Assembly: GCF_031921685.1 (NCBI RefSeq)
Contig: NZ_JAPDHU010000001.1
Location: 496,001 to 560,000, forward strand
Length of the DNA: 64,000 bases
DNA from: Terripilifer sp031921685
GTDB lineage: Bacteria; Pseudomonadota; Alphaproteobacteria; Rhizobiales; Beijerinckiaceae
Direction: 5' to 3'
Shown: positions 1-9,553 of the stretch, one piece after another
How positions within the stretch are numbered: position 1 is the stretch's first letter
Layout of the letters: each line of letters opens with the position of its first letter
Translations under genes and position numbers: made by a program
Notes under the pieces: generated by a model
What the model was told of the DNA's origin: nothing
The model's input: only the letters and a program-made list of their open reading frames with translations
Database searches by the model: none

Positions 1-1
1 T

Positions 2-2308
2 ATCCGCCCCCAGCCCTTGTCCGAAGCCCTGGTGCAATTTTCCAACGCCACTGGCTTGCAGCTCTTCTTCAATATGGATCTCGCCCGGGGCCTCCAATCG
101 CCTGGTGTGCAAGGTTCGCTCAGCCGAACGGAAGCGCTGAACCGCATCCTATCCGGGTCCGGCCTGCAATATTCCTTCGCCAATGCCACCACGGTGACCA
201 TCCGGCGCAACGAACAGCGCTCGCAGAATTCCGGCGTTCCGCCCGTTGAAGGCGGCATCATGCTCGACGAAATTCAGGTCGATGGCGGCAGCGGCGGCGT
301 CATCACCGCGAGCGGCTATGTCGGCCGTAGCAGCGCGACCGGCACGAAGACCGACACGCCCTTCGTCGAGACGCCGCAGTCGATCTCCTCCGTGACCGAG
401 AAGCAGTTGGAGGATCGCAAGCCGCAATCGCTGCTCGAGGCCATCTCCTACACACCGGGCGTCCGGGTGAACGCCTATGGTACCGACCCGCGCTACGATT
501 CATTCTTCGTGCGTGGGTTCAATATCACCAATACGGGCGTCTTCCGCGACAATCTGCGCCAGCCCACCGCCGGCTATGGCATCTTCATGACCGAGCCCTA
601 TGGCATCGAAGGCATTTCGATTCTGCGCGGGCCTTCCTCGGCGCTTTATGGCGCAACGGGCGCGGGCGGTCTCTATAACGTCATTACAAAGCGGCCGACC
701 ATGACGCCTTTGCGTGAGATCGGCATTCAATACGGCACCTATGATCGGCGGCAGGCGCAGTTCGACCTTTCCGGTCCCGTTGAGGGCGTCGACACGCTCT
801 ACTATCGCCTGACGGGCGTTGGCCGCGTGGCGGGGACGGAATTCAAATCGGTGCCCGACGATCGCGTCTACATCGCACCGGCACTGACCTGGAAGCCCAA
901 CGAAGACACCAAGCTGACGATCCTCGGCGAATATTCGCGCGCCAAAACTGGCGGCAGCCCGGGCTATTACAACGACTATTACGGCCACGTCACCCGCATT
1001 GAATCCGGCGATCCGGCTTACGGCGGTATGACCCATGAGCAGGCGCGGATCGGTTGGGAACTCGAACACCGGATCAACGACACTTTCACTGTTCGCCAGA
1101 ACGCGCGCTATTCGACCCAGGATATCGACGCCAAATATGTCTATACCTACAATGGCGCGGCCCATGCGCTTGATCCGACCCTGATCGATCGCGGCTCCGG
1201 ACGCGATGTGCAGAGGCTCGATGCCTTCGTCATCGACAATCAACTGCAAACCAAGATTTCTACAGGGCCGCTCGATCATACGATCCTGACGGGCGTCGAT
1301 ATTACCTGGACGCGTTTCCGCGCCTCTTCGGGAACGGGTACGGCGCCGCCATTGAACATGCTGATCCCCAACTATGGCGGTTATATCGCACCGGTCGCAC
1401 TCACCTCGCTTGCCAGTCAGCGACAGATGCAAACCGGCGTCTACGTGCAAGACCAGATCCGTCTCGGCGGCTGGACTCTGACGGTCGGCGGACGGCACGA
1501 TTGGGTGTCCACGAAAACAGAAACGACCGACCTGACAACCGCCACGCTGACCTCAGCGCAACAGGACGATCGCGCGTTCTCCGGCCGCGTCGGCCTCTCT
1601 TATAAGACGCCGTTCGGCCTCGTTCCCTACGTCAGTTTCTCGACCGCCTTCTCGCCCAACATCGGCTGGAACAAGACGACCCAATCCACATTCAAGTCGA
1701 CGACCAGCGTACAGCAGGAGATCGGCGTCAAATATCTGCTGCCCGACACCAACATCATGCTGACGGCGGCCTTGTTCAACGTCGACCAGAAGAACGGCAT
1801 TTTCTATGAGGTGATCAACGGCATTAATATGCAGGTGCAGCGCGGCAAGCTTCGCTCCCGCGGCGTCGAACTGGAAGCCGTCGCCAGCCTCGACAATGGT
1901 GTCTCCTTTGCCGCGTCCTATACTTTCACCGAGCTTAAAGTGCTCGAAGGGCCTTCGACCACTGTCGGCAAATATGTGTCGAGCGTTCCCTTGCACACGG
2001 CTTCGCTCTGGACGAACTACAAACTGCCGACGGATAGCGTCCTCTATGGGCTGAGCGGCGGTGTTGGTGCCCGCCTCACCAGCTCCAGCTATGGCGACGA
2101 CAAGAACAGTCTGAAGAACAGTGCCCGCGCCGTTTTCGATGCCTCCCTGCGCTTCGACTTCGAGGCCGTCAGTCCGCAACTCAAGGGCGTGAGCCTCCAG
2201 GTGAACGCCACGAACCTGTTCAATCGCCGGGATACGACCTGCACGTCTGGCTATTGCTATCCCGATCCAGGCCGAACGGTACTCGGAAGCCTGAAATACA
2301 CTTGGTAA
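2..2308 (+). CDS. TonB-dependent siderophore receptor with STN domain (5' partial)
   Basis: Outer-membrane receptor that takes up a ferric siderophore using TonB energy. The frame is open to the first base of the window and reads IRPQPLSEALVQ before the first possible start (TTG at 17), so the signal peptide lies outside the window. Residues up to about 65 form a secretin/TonB short N-terminal (STN) domain, typical of FecA/FpvA transducers that signal to an anti-sigma factor. A plug follows from about residue 110 (TPFVETPQSISSVTEKQL), with the usual RGPSSALYGATGAGG stretch. The rest is a beta-barrel ending in the aromatic residue of SLKYTW. The PepSY gene downstream fits siderophore uptake followed by iron release. 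An ECF sigma/FecR pair would be expected upstream, out of view. The siderophore cannot be named. Confidence 0.9.
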   Translation: MRPQPLSEALVQFSNATGLQLFFNMDLARGLQSPGVQGSLSRTEALNRILSGSGLQYSFANATTVTIRRNEQRSQNSGVPPVEGGIMLDEIQVDGGSGGVITASGYVGRSSATGTKTDTPFVETPQSISSVTEKQLEDRKPQSLLEAISYTPGVRVNAYGTDPRYDSFFVRGFNITNTGVFRDNLRQPTAGYGIFMTEPYGIEGISILRGPSSALYGATGAGGLYNVITKRPTMTPLREIGIQYGTYDRRQAQFDLSGPVEGVDTLYYRLTGVGRVAGTEFKSVPDDRVYIAPALTWKPNEDTKLTILGEYSRAKTGGSPGYYNDYYGHVTRIESGDPAYGGMTHEQARIGWELEHRINDTFTVRQNARYSTQDIDAKYVYTYNGAAHALDPTLIDRGSGRDVQRLDAFVIDNQLQTKISTGPLDHTILTGVDITWTRFRASSGTGTAPPLNMLIPNYGGYIAPVALTSLASQRQMQTGVYVQDQIRLGGWTLTVGGRHDWVSTKTETTDLTTATLTSAQQDDRAFSGRVGLSYKTPFGLVPYVSFSTAFSPNIGWNKTTQSTFKSTTSVQQEIGVKYLLPDTNIMLTAALFNVDQKNGIFYEVINGINMQVQRGKLRSRGVELEAVASLDNGVSFAASYTFTELKVLEGPSTTVGKYVSSVPLHTASLWTNYKLPTDSVLYGLSGGVGARLTSSSYGDDKNSLKNSARAVFDASLRFDFEAVSPQLKGVSLQVNATNLFNRRDTTCTSGYCYPDPGRTVLGSLKYTW

Positions 2309-2314
2309 GCCCCG

Positions 2315-2345
2315 CGCTCGGCAAGCGATGACCGCTTGCCGAGCG
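2315..2345 (+). terminator. Strong hairpin between receptor and PepSY gene
   Basis: Two perfect 13-base arms (CGCTCGGCAAGCG and its complement) flank a 5-base loop just after the receptor stop codon. A run of five T follows about eight bases later. It looks like an intrinsic terminator or attenuator that lowers expression of the downstream gene relative to the receptor, or an mRNA-stabilising stem. Confidence 0.6.
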
Positions 2346-2383
2346 TCGACATTTTTCATCAATGAAAGTTTCAGGAGAAAAAC

Positions 2384-3688
2384 GTGCGCGCCCTCTTCAC
2401 GCTCATTCACCGCTGGATAGGGCTCGCGATCGCCTCCTTCATCGTCGTCAGCGGTCTGACCGGCGCGATCATCTCCTGGGACCATGAACTCGACGATCTG
2501 ATCAATCCGCACCTGATGTACAGTACCCAGCAGGACGAACGACTGCCGCCACTGGAGATCATCAGGCGCGTACAGGTGGCCGAGCCGCGGGTCTTCATCA
2601 CTTATATGGCGCTGAATCCGGAAGCCGGGAAGACCTATGAGCTCGTCGTCGAACCCAAGACAGATCCTGCGACGGGCAGGCTCTACGATCTCGATTTCAA
2701 CCGGCTCTATTACGATCCGGTCACGGGCGAGGAGGTCGGCCGGCGCAATTGGGGCGCCGCATGGCCTGTCACGCGCGAAACGGTCATCTCGTTTCTCTAC
2801 AAGCTGCATTATATGTACCACATCCCCGCCATGTGGGGCACCGACCGCTGGGGCTATTGGCTGCTCGGCATCGTCGCTCTGGTCTGGACGATCGATTGTT
2901 TCATCGGCTTTTATCTGACGCTGCCGCTAAGGCAGGCGAAGCGCAAGCAGCGTGCGGCGCAGGGGGCACGACAGCCGGGCAAAAGTTATTGGGAGCGCTG
3001 GAAGCCAGCCTGGAAAATCAAAACGAACGGCAGCGCCTATCGCATCAATTTCGACATACACCGCGCCTTCGGACTCTGGTTCTGGCTGGTCCTTTTTGTC
3101 GTCGCATTCACGGGCTTCTCGCTGAACTTGTATCGCGAAGTGTTTTATCCGGTCATGTCGATGGTTTCGAAAGTCACGCCGGACATTTTCGCGACGCGGC
3201 CGCCGACGCCCATCGATCAACCGATTGTTCCCAAACTGACCTTCGCCGAGATTTTGCAGAAGGGCGAAACCGAAGCAAAGGCGCTTGGCATCAAGGAGCC
3301 GCCGGGCGCGCTGTTCTATGCACCGCGATGGGGCGTCTATGGTGTGAGCCTGTTTGAACCGGGCGAGGGGCATGGCACCGGCGGCGTCGGACCAGAATTT
3401 CTCACCTTCGATCAAGGCGACGGGCGCTCGCTGGGCCGACGGACGCCCTGGAAGGGAACGGCCGCCGATATTTTCGTGCAGGCGCAGTTCCCGCTGCATT
3501 CAGGACGCATCCTGGGCATACCAGGACGTATCCTGATTTCTCTGGCCGGGCTCGTCTGCGCCGCCCTGGCGATCACCGGCGTGGTGATCTGGTATCGAAA
3601 GCGACGGGCACGGATGCGGGTCCGCGTGGCGGAACTCGATCGTGCAACACCAATGCTGCAGCCCGTGACCGTTCGCGCCAAACGCTGA
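2384..3688 (+). CDS. PepSY-associated TM helix protein (iron-uptake, FpvG/PiuB-like)
   Basis: Inner-membrane protein of 434 residues. Start is GTG with AGGAGA seven bases upstream. It has an N-terminal membrane helix (HRWIGLAIASFIVVSGLTG), a periplasmic PepSY-like region, paired helices near residues 150-185 and 230-255, and a last helix near 385-410 followed by a basic tail. Histidines sit in or next to helices (FTLIHRW, LHYMYH, DIHRAFGLW, PLHSGRILG), as in this family. Known relatives next to siderophore receptors, such as Pseudomonas FpvG, reduce the ferric siderophore in the periplasm to free iron. Position 75 bp behind a siderophore receptor supports that role here. No recognisable flavin- or NAD-binding domain is seen. 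Confidence 0.8.
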   Translation: MRALFTLIHRWIGLAIASFIVVSGLTGAIISWDHELDDLINPHLMYSTQQDERLPPLEIIRRVQVAEPRVFITYMALNPEAGKTYELVVEPKTDPATGRLYDLDFNRLYYDPVTGEEVGRRNWGAAWPVTRETVISFLYKLHYMYHIPAMWGTDRWGYWLLGIVALVWTIDCFIGFYLTLPLRQAKRKQRAAQGARQPGKSYWERWKPAWKIKTNGSAYRINFDIHRAFGLWFWLVLFVVAFTGFSLNLYREVFYPVMSMVSKVTPDIFATRPPTPIDQPIVPKLTFAEILQKGETEAKALGIKEPPGALFYAPRWGVYGVSLFEPGEGHGTGGVGPEFLTFDQGDGRSLGRRTPWKGTAADIFVQAQFPLHSGRILGIPGRILISLAGLVCAALAITGVVIWYRKRRARMRVRVAELDRATPMLQPVTVRAKR

Positions 3689-3729
3689 GGCGGCGCTATT
3701 AAAGTTTGTCGAAAGCAGTGCCGCTTCGC

Positions 3730-4104
3730 TCAAGCGCAGGCAAAGCGGCTTGTAGATGATTCATTTCGCATCGATAGAAGACTTTCTTGCACGTCTTCCC
3801 TCAAGCGCTGTCTTTCGGCCTCAGAAAGCCTATTCGTAATCTTGCGCAGCCAACCGACGAGATCGCCGTCCGAGGTTTCCAGCCGATCATAGAGAGCACG
3901 GCCGATCCGCGATCCTTCGTTTTGGTACTTCTGCACCAAATATCCGATCAGGCCCTGTTCGATAATCACCGCGTCGGGAGAGATATCCATGGGCATCAGA
4001 CAGGTGCAGAACGGTGAATGGATCGGGTTGGAGACGGCCTGATCCCATAGCTCCGCGATCGGTTGCCAGGGATCATTCCGCTCATACTGCAATCCAAATT
4101 TCAC
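3730..4104 (-). CDS. Hypothetical protein, 124 aa, last gene of hyu operon
   Basis: I do not recognise this small acidic protein. The start chosen is GTG at 4104 (KFGLQYERNDPWQPI follows), preceded by AAGGACG at a suitable distance. The frame stays open further upstream, but that stretch lies over the MFS gene and reads as low-complexity shadow. The protein has no membrane segment. The stretch PDAVIIEQGLIGYLVQKYQ and a charged C-terminal helix with many Glu and Arg suggest a helical soluble protein. It begins 25 bp after the MFS transporter, so it is probably co-transcribed with the hydantoinase genes. Coding status is supported by the ribosome site, spacing and frame length only. Confidence 0.55.
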   Translation of the reverse strand: MKFGLQYERNDPWQPIAELWDQAVSNPIHSPFCTCLMPMDISPDAVIIEQGLIGYLVQKYQNEGSRIGRALYDRLETSDGDLVGWLRKITNRLSEAERQRLREDVQESLLSMRNESSTSRFACA

Positions 4105-4129
4105 CGTTCTTCGTCCTTGAAACAATCGC

Positions 4130-5503
4130 TTAGGGAGAGATTTCCTCCAAGACCTTTCCTGACGTCTCCTCAGCGAACAGGGTACAGATGATTCCGCCCA
4201 CCAGGGAAATGCAGCCGACGAAGAGGAACACGCCTGCCGTTCCGCCGATCGGCAAGATCCAGCCGACGACCAGCGGACCGAAGATCGAGGCCACGCGCAG
4301 CCAGAATGTCGACCAGGCGGTGCCAAGAGCGCGCATGCGTGTCGGATAGAGTTCGGGCACATAGAGATAGAGCGCGCCCGAACAGATCGAGACGAACAAC
4401 ATGCTTAGCGCGGCAGCGATGCGGACGCTGTCGGCCGTTCCGCCTTGCAGATACCAGAGGGCGAAGAGCGGCAGCGAACCAGCGATGAAGCAGAAGGCAA
4501 ACATCCGTTTTCGTCCTGTCCAATCGATGATCATCGCCGCAACCAAGAATGAGATCATGCTCATCACCTGTTGCAGCAGAGCATAATTAATCGATTCCTG
4601 GACCGACAGATTATAGACCGTACGATAGATCGTCGGCAGCCACACCATGAGGCCATAAGTCACCATATAGGCGCAGATCCACAGCAGGCTGACGACGATG
4701 GTCCGCTTCAGATAGATACCCTTGAACAGTTCAGAAATGCCGATATGCGCCTTGGCCGGCGGTACCGGCAGATCGGGCACCGGCGGCAATGGACGTGTAC
4801 CATTGGCGGATACGGCCGCTTCGATCTTTGCCATCGATGCTTCCGCTTCGGCTTGACGCCCGCGCGACGCCAGCCAGCGCGGCGATTCCGGGCACCACAT
4901 GCGCATGGCGATGACAATAAAGGCCGGAACCGAGCCGATATAGAACATCCAGCGCCAGCCATAGGTCGGCACGATCCATGAGGCAAGCAGAGCCACGACG
5001 AGCAAGCCCGCCGGGAATACCGCTTCATAGAAGAGGAAGAAGCGTCCACGTCCCTTCGCCTTGGCGATTTCATTGATATAAGCCGCCGCCAATGGGACTT
5101 CGCCGCCGAGGCCGATGCCCTGGAAAAAACGATACCAGAACAATTGCTCATAGTTCTGCGCATGAGCGCACATCAAGCTCATGATCGCGAAGATCAGAAC
5201 GGTGAGCATGGTCATGCGCACGCGCCCGTAGCGTTCGCCAAGCCAACCGAACAGCAGAGCACCGACGGCCTGGCCGGCGAAGCCGATGGAGAACAACGGC
5301 CCGATCTGGGCCGGCGAGAAGTGCCACTCGCCCAAAAGTTGCGGCACGATATAGGCGATCGCCAGAGCATCGAAGGCGTCAAAGAATGTTGCCACACCGA
5401 GAATGATGCGCATTCTGACATGCCATGGCGAATATGGCAGGCGCTCGATGCGCGCGGCGATCTTGATTTCATCCTGCGCGGTTGCGCCGGTCACCAAAGT
5501 CAT
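4130..5503 (-). CDS. MFS transporter, aromatic acid:H+ symporter-like
   Basis: Twelve-helix major facilitator of about 457 residues. The N-terminal part has the acidic helix-1 pattern FFDAFDALAIAYIVPQL and the loop 2-3 signature GWLGERYGRVRMT. The matching loop 8-9 motif is DWTGRKRMF. These resemble the AAHS and sugar-porter branches, which carry organic acids or sugars with protons. ATG at 5503 is preferred over the adjacent GTG at 5506 because GGGAGG is correctly spaced for it. It lies 43 bp after hyuB on the same strand, so it probably imports the substrate of the hydantoinase/oxoprolinase or exports its product. Substrate unknown. Confidence 0.85.
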   Translation of the reverse strand: MTLVTGATAQDEIKIAARIERLPYSPWHVRMRIILGVATFFDAFDALAIAYIVPQLLGEWHFSPAQIGPLFSIGFAGQAVGALLFGWLGERYGRVRMTMLTVLIFAIMSLMCAHAQNYEQLFWYRFFQGIGLGGEVPLAAAYINEIAKAKGRGRFFLFYEAVFPAGLLVVALLASWIVPTYGWRWMFYIGSVPAFIVIAMRMWCPESPRWLASRGRQAEAEASMAKIEAAVSANGTRPLPPVPDLPVPPAKAHIGISELFKGIYLKRTIVVSLLWICAYMVTYGLMVWLPTIYRTVYNLSVQESINYALLQQVMSMISFLVAAMIIDWTGRKRMFAFCFIAGSLPLFALWYLQGGTADSVRIAAALSMLFVSICSGALYLYVPELYPTRMRALGTAWSTFWLRVASIFGPLVVGWILPIGGTAGVFLFVGCISLVGGIICTLFAEETSGKVLEEISP

Positions 5504-5546
5504 CACGTCCCTCCCCTTTTAATCTTCCCTCCGCCCTTCCGCTTTT

Positions 5547-7346
5547 TCAGCCCGTGGGCGTCACGAGTTCCCCTGCCTCTTGAATCGTTCGGCGCGCGCG
5601 CAGAGCGCGTGTCTGTTCCAGATCGACCTTGCCGCTCGGATCGACCGCCACGCCATAGATCGAAGCGGCGGCCTCCCGACTGACATAGCCTTCGACCACA
5701 TCGCGGGCGACCGCATCGGCGGAGCGTTCATGCGGATCGCCGAAGCCACCGCCACCGCCGGAATTGATGCGATAGGCATCGCCCGCACGGAGGCGATGCG
5801 CGGCGATCTTGGCGTTGGGCAAATCCTCCTGCCACACGCCGTTGGTACGAAGCGCAATGCCATTGCCGGCGCCTTCCAAGCCGCCATGCAATCCCCACGG
5901 ACGGCAATGGGCCCGCTCGATGGTAGAATTGACCGACATGGGCGCCAACGCCTGCACGATAATCTCCGCACCCAGGCCACCGCGTTGCCGCCCCGGGCCA
6001 CCGGAATCCTGACGCAGCTCGTATTTTTCGATCATCAGCGGGTATTTACTTTCGACCTGTTCGGTGGGGCTGTTGTGCGTATCACCATCGTTGATGCACA
6101 CCGTCACCGAGACACCGTCTTCCGAAGACTTGGCGCCCCAACCGCCGCCGACCGGGCCGATAGCCGCGATGTAAAAGCGGCCGTCGGCCGGCGAGACGCC
6201 ATGCAAGGTCGACGTCACCAGATCGGCGTGATGCCCGGCGATGACGCGGTCAGGAATGGCGCCGGAGAGCGCCTTGAAAATGGTATCGACGACCGTCATC
6301 GGAAACGTCATCCACCAGCGCATCGGTGCCGGACGCTGGGCGCTGATGACGCGCCCCTCAGGCATCACCACTTTCAGAGAACGAAAGCTGCCATCGTTCA
6401 CCGGATGATCGGTCGGCGTCGTCAGACACTTATAGGCGACCTGGGCGCAAGCATAACCCGTGGTGATGCCGGAATTGTAATATCCGCGTACCTGCCGCGC
6501 CACGTCGCTGAGGTCGATGGTCATTTCATCGCCCGACACTTCGACACGCACTTTGATCGGCACCCGCTTGCCGATGTCGATGCCGTCGTCGTCCATGAAG
6601 GATTCGGCTTCATAGACGCCATCGGGAATGGTCAACGTATTGGCACGTGCCGCGGCCTCGGTGTGATCCATGATGATGCGAATGGCATTGAGAACCGAAT
6701 CGCGGCCATAGCGGTTCACCAGCTCGAGGAAGCGACGCTCACCGGTGGTCACGGCCGTCACCTGCGCCCGGAGATCGCCCAGGCCCAATTCGGGCAAACG
6801 AACGTTCATGGCGATGAGATCGAGCAGGTCCTGATTGACCACCCCGGCCTTCTGATACTTCAGAATGGGGATTTGCAGACCTTCCGAATAAATATCGGTG
6901 GTCACCATACCGATAGCGCCACCGATATCGATCCAGTGCGCCATGCAGCAGGTGAAGGCGATCAGCTCGCCTTCATGGAAGATCGGTAAGGTGAAGGTTA
7001 CGTGATTGAGATGGCTGCCGGTGATATAGGCATCATTGGTGACCAGAATGTCGCCGGGCTGGATGCCGCCGCGTGTCTCGAAATGGCGGAGTTTGGCTTT
7101 CACCGTCTCCGACATGCCGCGAATGAACATCGGCAGGCCGAGCCCGATCGAGATCGTCTCGCCGGTGGCGGTAAACAGACCGACCGTGAAATCGAGCGCC
7201 TCGTAGATGATCATATTATAGGCGGTGCGCATCAGATTGGTCTTCATCTCTTCGGTCACGGCGATCACGCCGTTGCGAACGATTTCAACCGTGATGGGAT
7301 CCACACCCGCCGCATCGAGAGCGACGGAAGCCGAACGGGCAGTCAT
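5547..7346 (-). CDS. Hydantoinase B/oxoprolinase family protein (HyuB subunit)
   Basis: Large subunit, 599 residues, of an ATP-dependent cyclic-amide hydrolase or related carboxylase (N-methylhydantoinase, 5-oxoprolinase, acetone/acetophenone carboxylase superfamily). Family features: DPITVEIVRNGVIAVTEEM at the start, QPGDILVTNDAY, HWIDIGGAIGM, and the glycine-rich end NSGGGGGFGDPHERS. Its ATG overlaps the hyuA stop by four bases, so the two subunits are translationally coupled. The real reaction cannot be chosen from sequence. Absence of a small gamma-like subunit gene nearby makes acetone carboxylase less likely and a hydantoinase or oxoprolinase more likely. Confidence 0.9.
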   Translation of the reverse strand: MTARSASVALDAAGVDPITVEIVRNGVIAVTEEMKTNLMRTAYNMIIYEALDFTVGLFTATGETISIGLGLPMFIRGMSETVKAKLRHFETRGGIQPGDILVTNDAYITGSHLNHVTFTLPIFHEGELIAFTCCMAHWIDIGGAIGMVTTDIYSEGLQIPILKYQKAGVVNQDLLDLIAMNVRLPELGLGDLRAQVTAVTTGERRFLELVNRYGRDSVLNAIRIIMDHTEAAARANTLTIPDGVYEAESFMDDDGIDIGKRVPIKVRVEVSGDEMTIDLSDVARQVRGYYNSGITTGYACAQVAYKCLTTPTDHPVNDGSFRSLKVVMPEGRVISAQRPAPMRWWMTFPMTVVDTIFKALSGAIPDRVIAGHHADLVTSTLHGVSPADGRFYIAAIGPVGGGWGAKSSEDGVSVTVCINDGDTHNSPTEQVESKYPLMIEKYELRQDSGGPGRQRGGLGAEIIVQALAPMSVNSTIERAHCRPWGLHGGLEGAGNGIALRTNGVWQEDLPNAKIAAHRLRAGDAYRINSGGGGGFGDPHERSADAVARDVVEGYVSREAAASIYGVAVDPSGKVDLEQTRALRARRTIQEAGELVTPTG

Positions 7347-9439
7347 GACAAAGTTCCAATCGCGATGTTGAGATTGCCGAAACGGTCGACCAACAGCTTG
7401 TCGCCGGGTGCCACGACCGTCGTGGAAGCATGTTCTTCAATGAGGGCTGGCCCCGCGATGTGGTTTCCGGCCTGAAGTTTCGTGCGCACATAGATGGGCG
7501 TCGAGACCCAGCCACCGGCTTCGCGGAAATAAACATCCTTGCGGGAGCGCAAAGCCTCCGCCGGCGGCGCGTCTGTCCCTTGCGATACTTCGCTGCGCGG
7601 CGGCTTCGGCACGGTGCCGATCACCGTGACGCGGACGCTGACGAGGTCGGCCGGTTCATGGGGCGCCGACGTGCCATATCTTTGCAGATGCACGGCATCG
7701 AAGAGCTTCTTGATGCCGTCGCGATCCTGGCGCTCGAACAGTTCGCTCGGCACTTCGACCGTGACCGCATGTTCCTGGCCGACATAGCGCATGTCGGCAT
7801 AGCGCGTGATCAGGACGGCTTCCGGGCGCACGGCCGAACCGGCGATCGCATCCCGCCCCTGCTCCTCCATGTCGCGATAAAGCGCTTCGATCGTGTCGAA
7901 GGGCGCCGTCGCCAGCTTTTGGAAGCAGGATCGCACGTAGTCGTAACGCAGATCGCTGAACAACATGCCGTAGGCCGAGAAATGCCCTGGCGAGAAGGGA
8001 ATCAGCACGCGCGTGATGCCGATTTCGCGCGCGATGGCCGAAGCGTGCAGCGGGCCCGCGCCGCCATAAACCACCATGGCGAAGCCGCCAGCATCGAGGC
8101 CACGTTCGGTGGTGACACCCTTGACGGCATAGGACATGGCCGTCACGGCGATGCGGATGATCCCTTCGGCCGCCTGATCGATGTCGAGCCCGAGCGGATC
8201 GGCTACTTGCTCCTTGATGGCACGCCGCGCCGCTTCAACATCCAAGGCCATTTCTCCGCCGAGGAAATGCCCGGCATCAAGACGACCAAGCACCAGATTG
8301 GCATCGGTCACTGTCGGATCCTGGCCACCGCGTCCGTAGCAGGCGGGACCTGGCATGGAGCCAGCGCTTTGCGGCCCGACCCGCAACGCATTGCCCTCGG
8401 CAAGCCGCGCAATCGAGCCTCCGCCCGTCCCTACTTCGAAAATATCGATCATCGGGATCTGGATCGGCAGTGCGCGTTCATAGCCGCCGATCAAGGCGCT
8501 GCCTGTCGTCAGCGGTTGATTGTCCTTGATCACGCCTGCTTTGGCCGTCGTCCCGCCCATGTCGAAGGCGATGGCGTCGGAGAGGCCGAGCTGGGCGCAG
8601 ATCGCTTGCGTGCCGATGACACCTGCGGCCGGTCCCGATTCCAGCATGCGTACGCAATCGCGGCGCGCGTGCTCGACCGGAAACAAGCCGCCCGTCGACT
8701 GAACGGCGAAGAAATCGCCAGGAAATTTTTTCGTCTCGAGATGGCGTTCGAGTTCGCCAAGATAAGTGCCGACGCGCGGCCCGACATAGGCATTGGCAAC
8801 GACCGTCGAAGCTCGCTCAAACTCACGATATTCCTGCGACAATTCATGAGAGGCGCTGACGAAGACATCCGGAATTTCTTCCTGGATGATCTCTTTCACC
8901 CGCTGCTCATGCTGCGCATTGCGATAGGAATGCAGCAGCAGAACGGCGACCGCTTCCACGCCCCGTTCGCGCAGCTCGCGCGCCACTGTGCGCACGCGCT
9001 CTTCGTCCAGCACTTTATGGACGGCGCCATCGGCGCGCAGGCGCTCGCTGACCTCGTAGCGCCAGGAGCGGTTCACCAGCGGATCATGCTTTTGAAAGAA
9101 GAGGTTATAGGCGTCCGGCCGATTGATGCGGCCAATCTCATAGATGTCGCGGAAGCCTTCGGTGATCAGCAGCGCGGTCTGGGCCCCGTTGCGTTCCAGC
9201 AAGGTGTTGATCGCTATCGTTGAACCGTGAAGGAACAGATAGGCGTTTTCGAACGAAACGTCGGCGCCTTCCACCGTTTGCTGAATGCCGTCGACCAAAG
9301 CCCCATGCGTCGAGAGCGCCTTGCCGAAAGACAGCATCCGGCCGCGCTCATCAAAGGCTGCAAGGTCTGTAAACGTCCCCCCGATATCGACCGCGATCCG
9401 CAAACTGGGCTGCGCAGGCTCCCTCCCCGCATTCAACAT
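7343..9439 (-). CDS. Hydantoinase A/oxoprolinase family protein (HyuA subunit)
   Basis: ATP-binding subunit, about 698 residues, partner of the HyuB product. It belongs to the ASKHA fold: phosphate-1 motif RIAVDIGGTFTDL near the N-terminus, second motif AFDMGGTTAKAG, and adenosine motif VYGGAGPLHA. Family members phosphorylate or activate a ring amide before hydrolysis by the B subunit. ATG at 9439 is preferred because GAGG lies eight bases upstream; TTG at 9457 would add six residues. First gene of a minus-strand operon hyuA-hyuB-MFS-small ORF, divergent from an IclR regulator, with a palindrome about 60 bp before the start. Confidence 0.9.
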   Translation of the reverse strand: MLNAGREPAQPSLRIAVDIGGTFTDLAAFDERGRMLSFGKALSTHGALVDGIQQTVEGADVSFENAYLFLHGSTIAINTLLERNGAQTALLITEGFRDIYEIGRINRPDAYNLFFQKHDPLVNRSWRYEVSERLRADGAVHKVLDEERVRTVARELRERGVEAVAVLLLHSYRNAQHEQRVKEIIQEEIPDVFVSASHELSQEYREFERASTVVANAYVGPRVGTYLGELERHLETKKFPGDFFAVQSTGGLFPVEHARRDCVRMLESGPAAGVIGTQAICAQLGLSDAIAFDMGGTTAKAGVIKDNQPLTTGSALIGGYERALPIQIPMIDIFEVGTGGGSIARLAEGNALRVGPQSAGSMPGPACYGRGGQDPTVTDANLVLGRLDAGHFLGGEMALDVEAARRAIKEQVADPLGLDIDQAAEGIIRIAVTAMSYAVKGVTTERGLDAGGFAMVVYGGAGPLHASAIAREIGITRVLIPFSPGHFSAYGMLFSDLRYDYVRSCFQKLATAPFDTIEALYRDMEEQGRDAIAGSAVRPEAVLITRYADMRYVGQEHAVTVEVPSELFERQDRDGIKKLFDAVHLQRYGTSAPHEPADLVSVRVTVIGTVPKPPRSEVSQGTDAPPAEALRSRKDVYFREAGGWVSTPIYVRTKLQAGNHIAGPALIEEHASTTVVAPGDKLLVDRFGNLNIAIGTLS

Positions 9440-9497
9440 CAATCGTTCCTCACTCAAGTCACGCGCATCCAGATCGGCTATGAGCGGCGTTTCCTAT

Positions 9498-9514
9498 TTT
9501 CATCTATGATGAAA
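9498..9514. promoter_or_regulatory. Palindromic candidate IclR operator
   Basis: TTTCATCTATGATGAAA: perfect 7-base arms with a 3-base centre. The half CATCTAT recurs inverted as ATAGATG at 9524-9530, giving a second overlapping symmetry. It lies in the divergent region between hyuA and the IclR gene, where IclR-family proteins normally bind. The link to this regulator is inferred from position. Confidence 0.6.
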
Positions 9515-9553
9515 CCATTCACTATAGATGCATAACGGCCGAGGAGGCGTCAA

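Noticed and set aside
2354..2367. TTTCATCAATGAAA, similar to the hyuA palindrome
   Set aside because: Only six-base arms in a leader of an iron gene far from the IclR gene; likely chance.
500..2821. Long minus-strand open frames of 332 and 422 residues over the receptor and PepSY genes
   Set aside because: High GC keeps antisense frames open. Their translations have no family pattern, while the plus-strand frames are clear receptor and PepSY proteins.
5580..9223. Long plus-strand open frames opposite hyuB and hyuA
   Set aside because: They mirror the real genes codon for codon, are rich in His, Arg and Asp, and show no motif.
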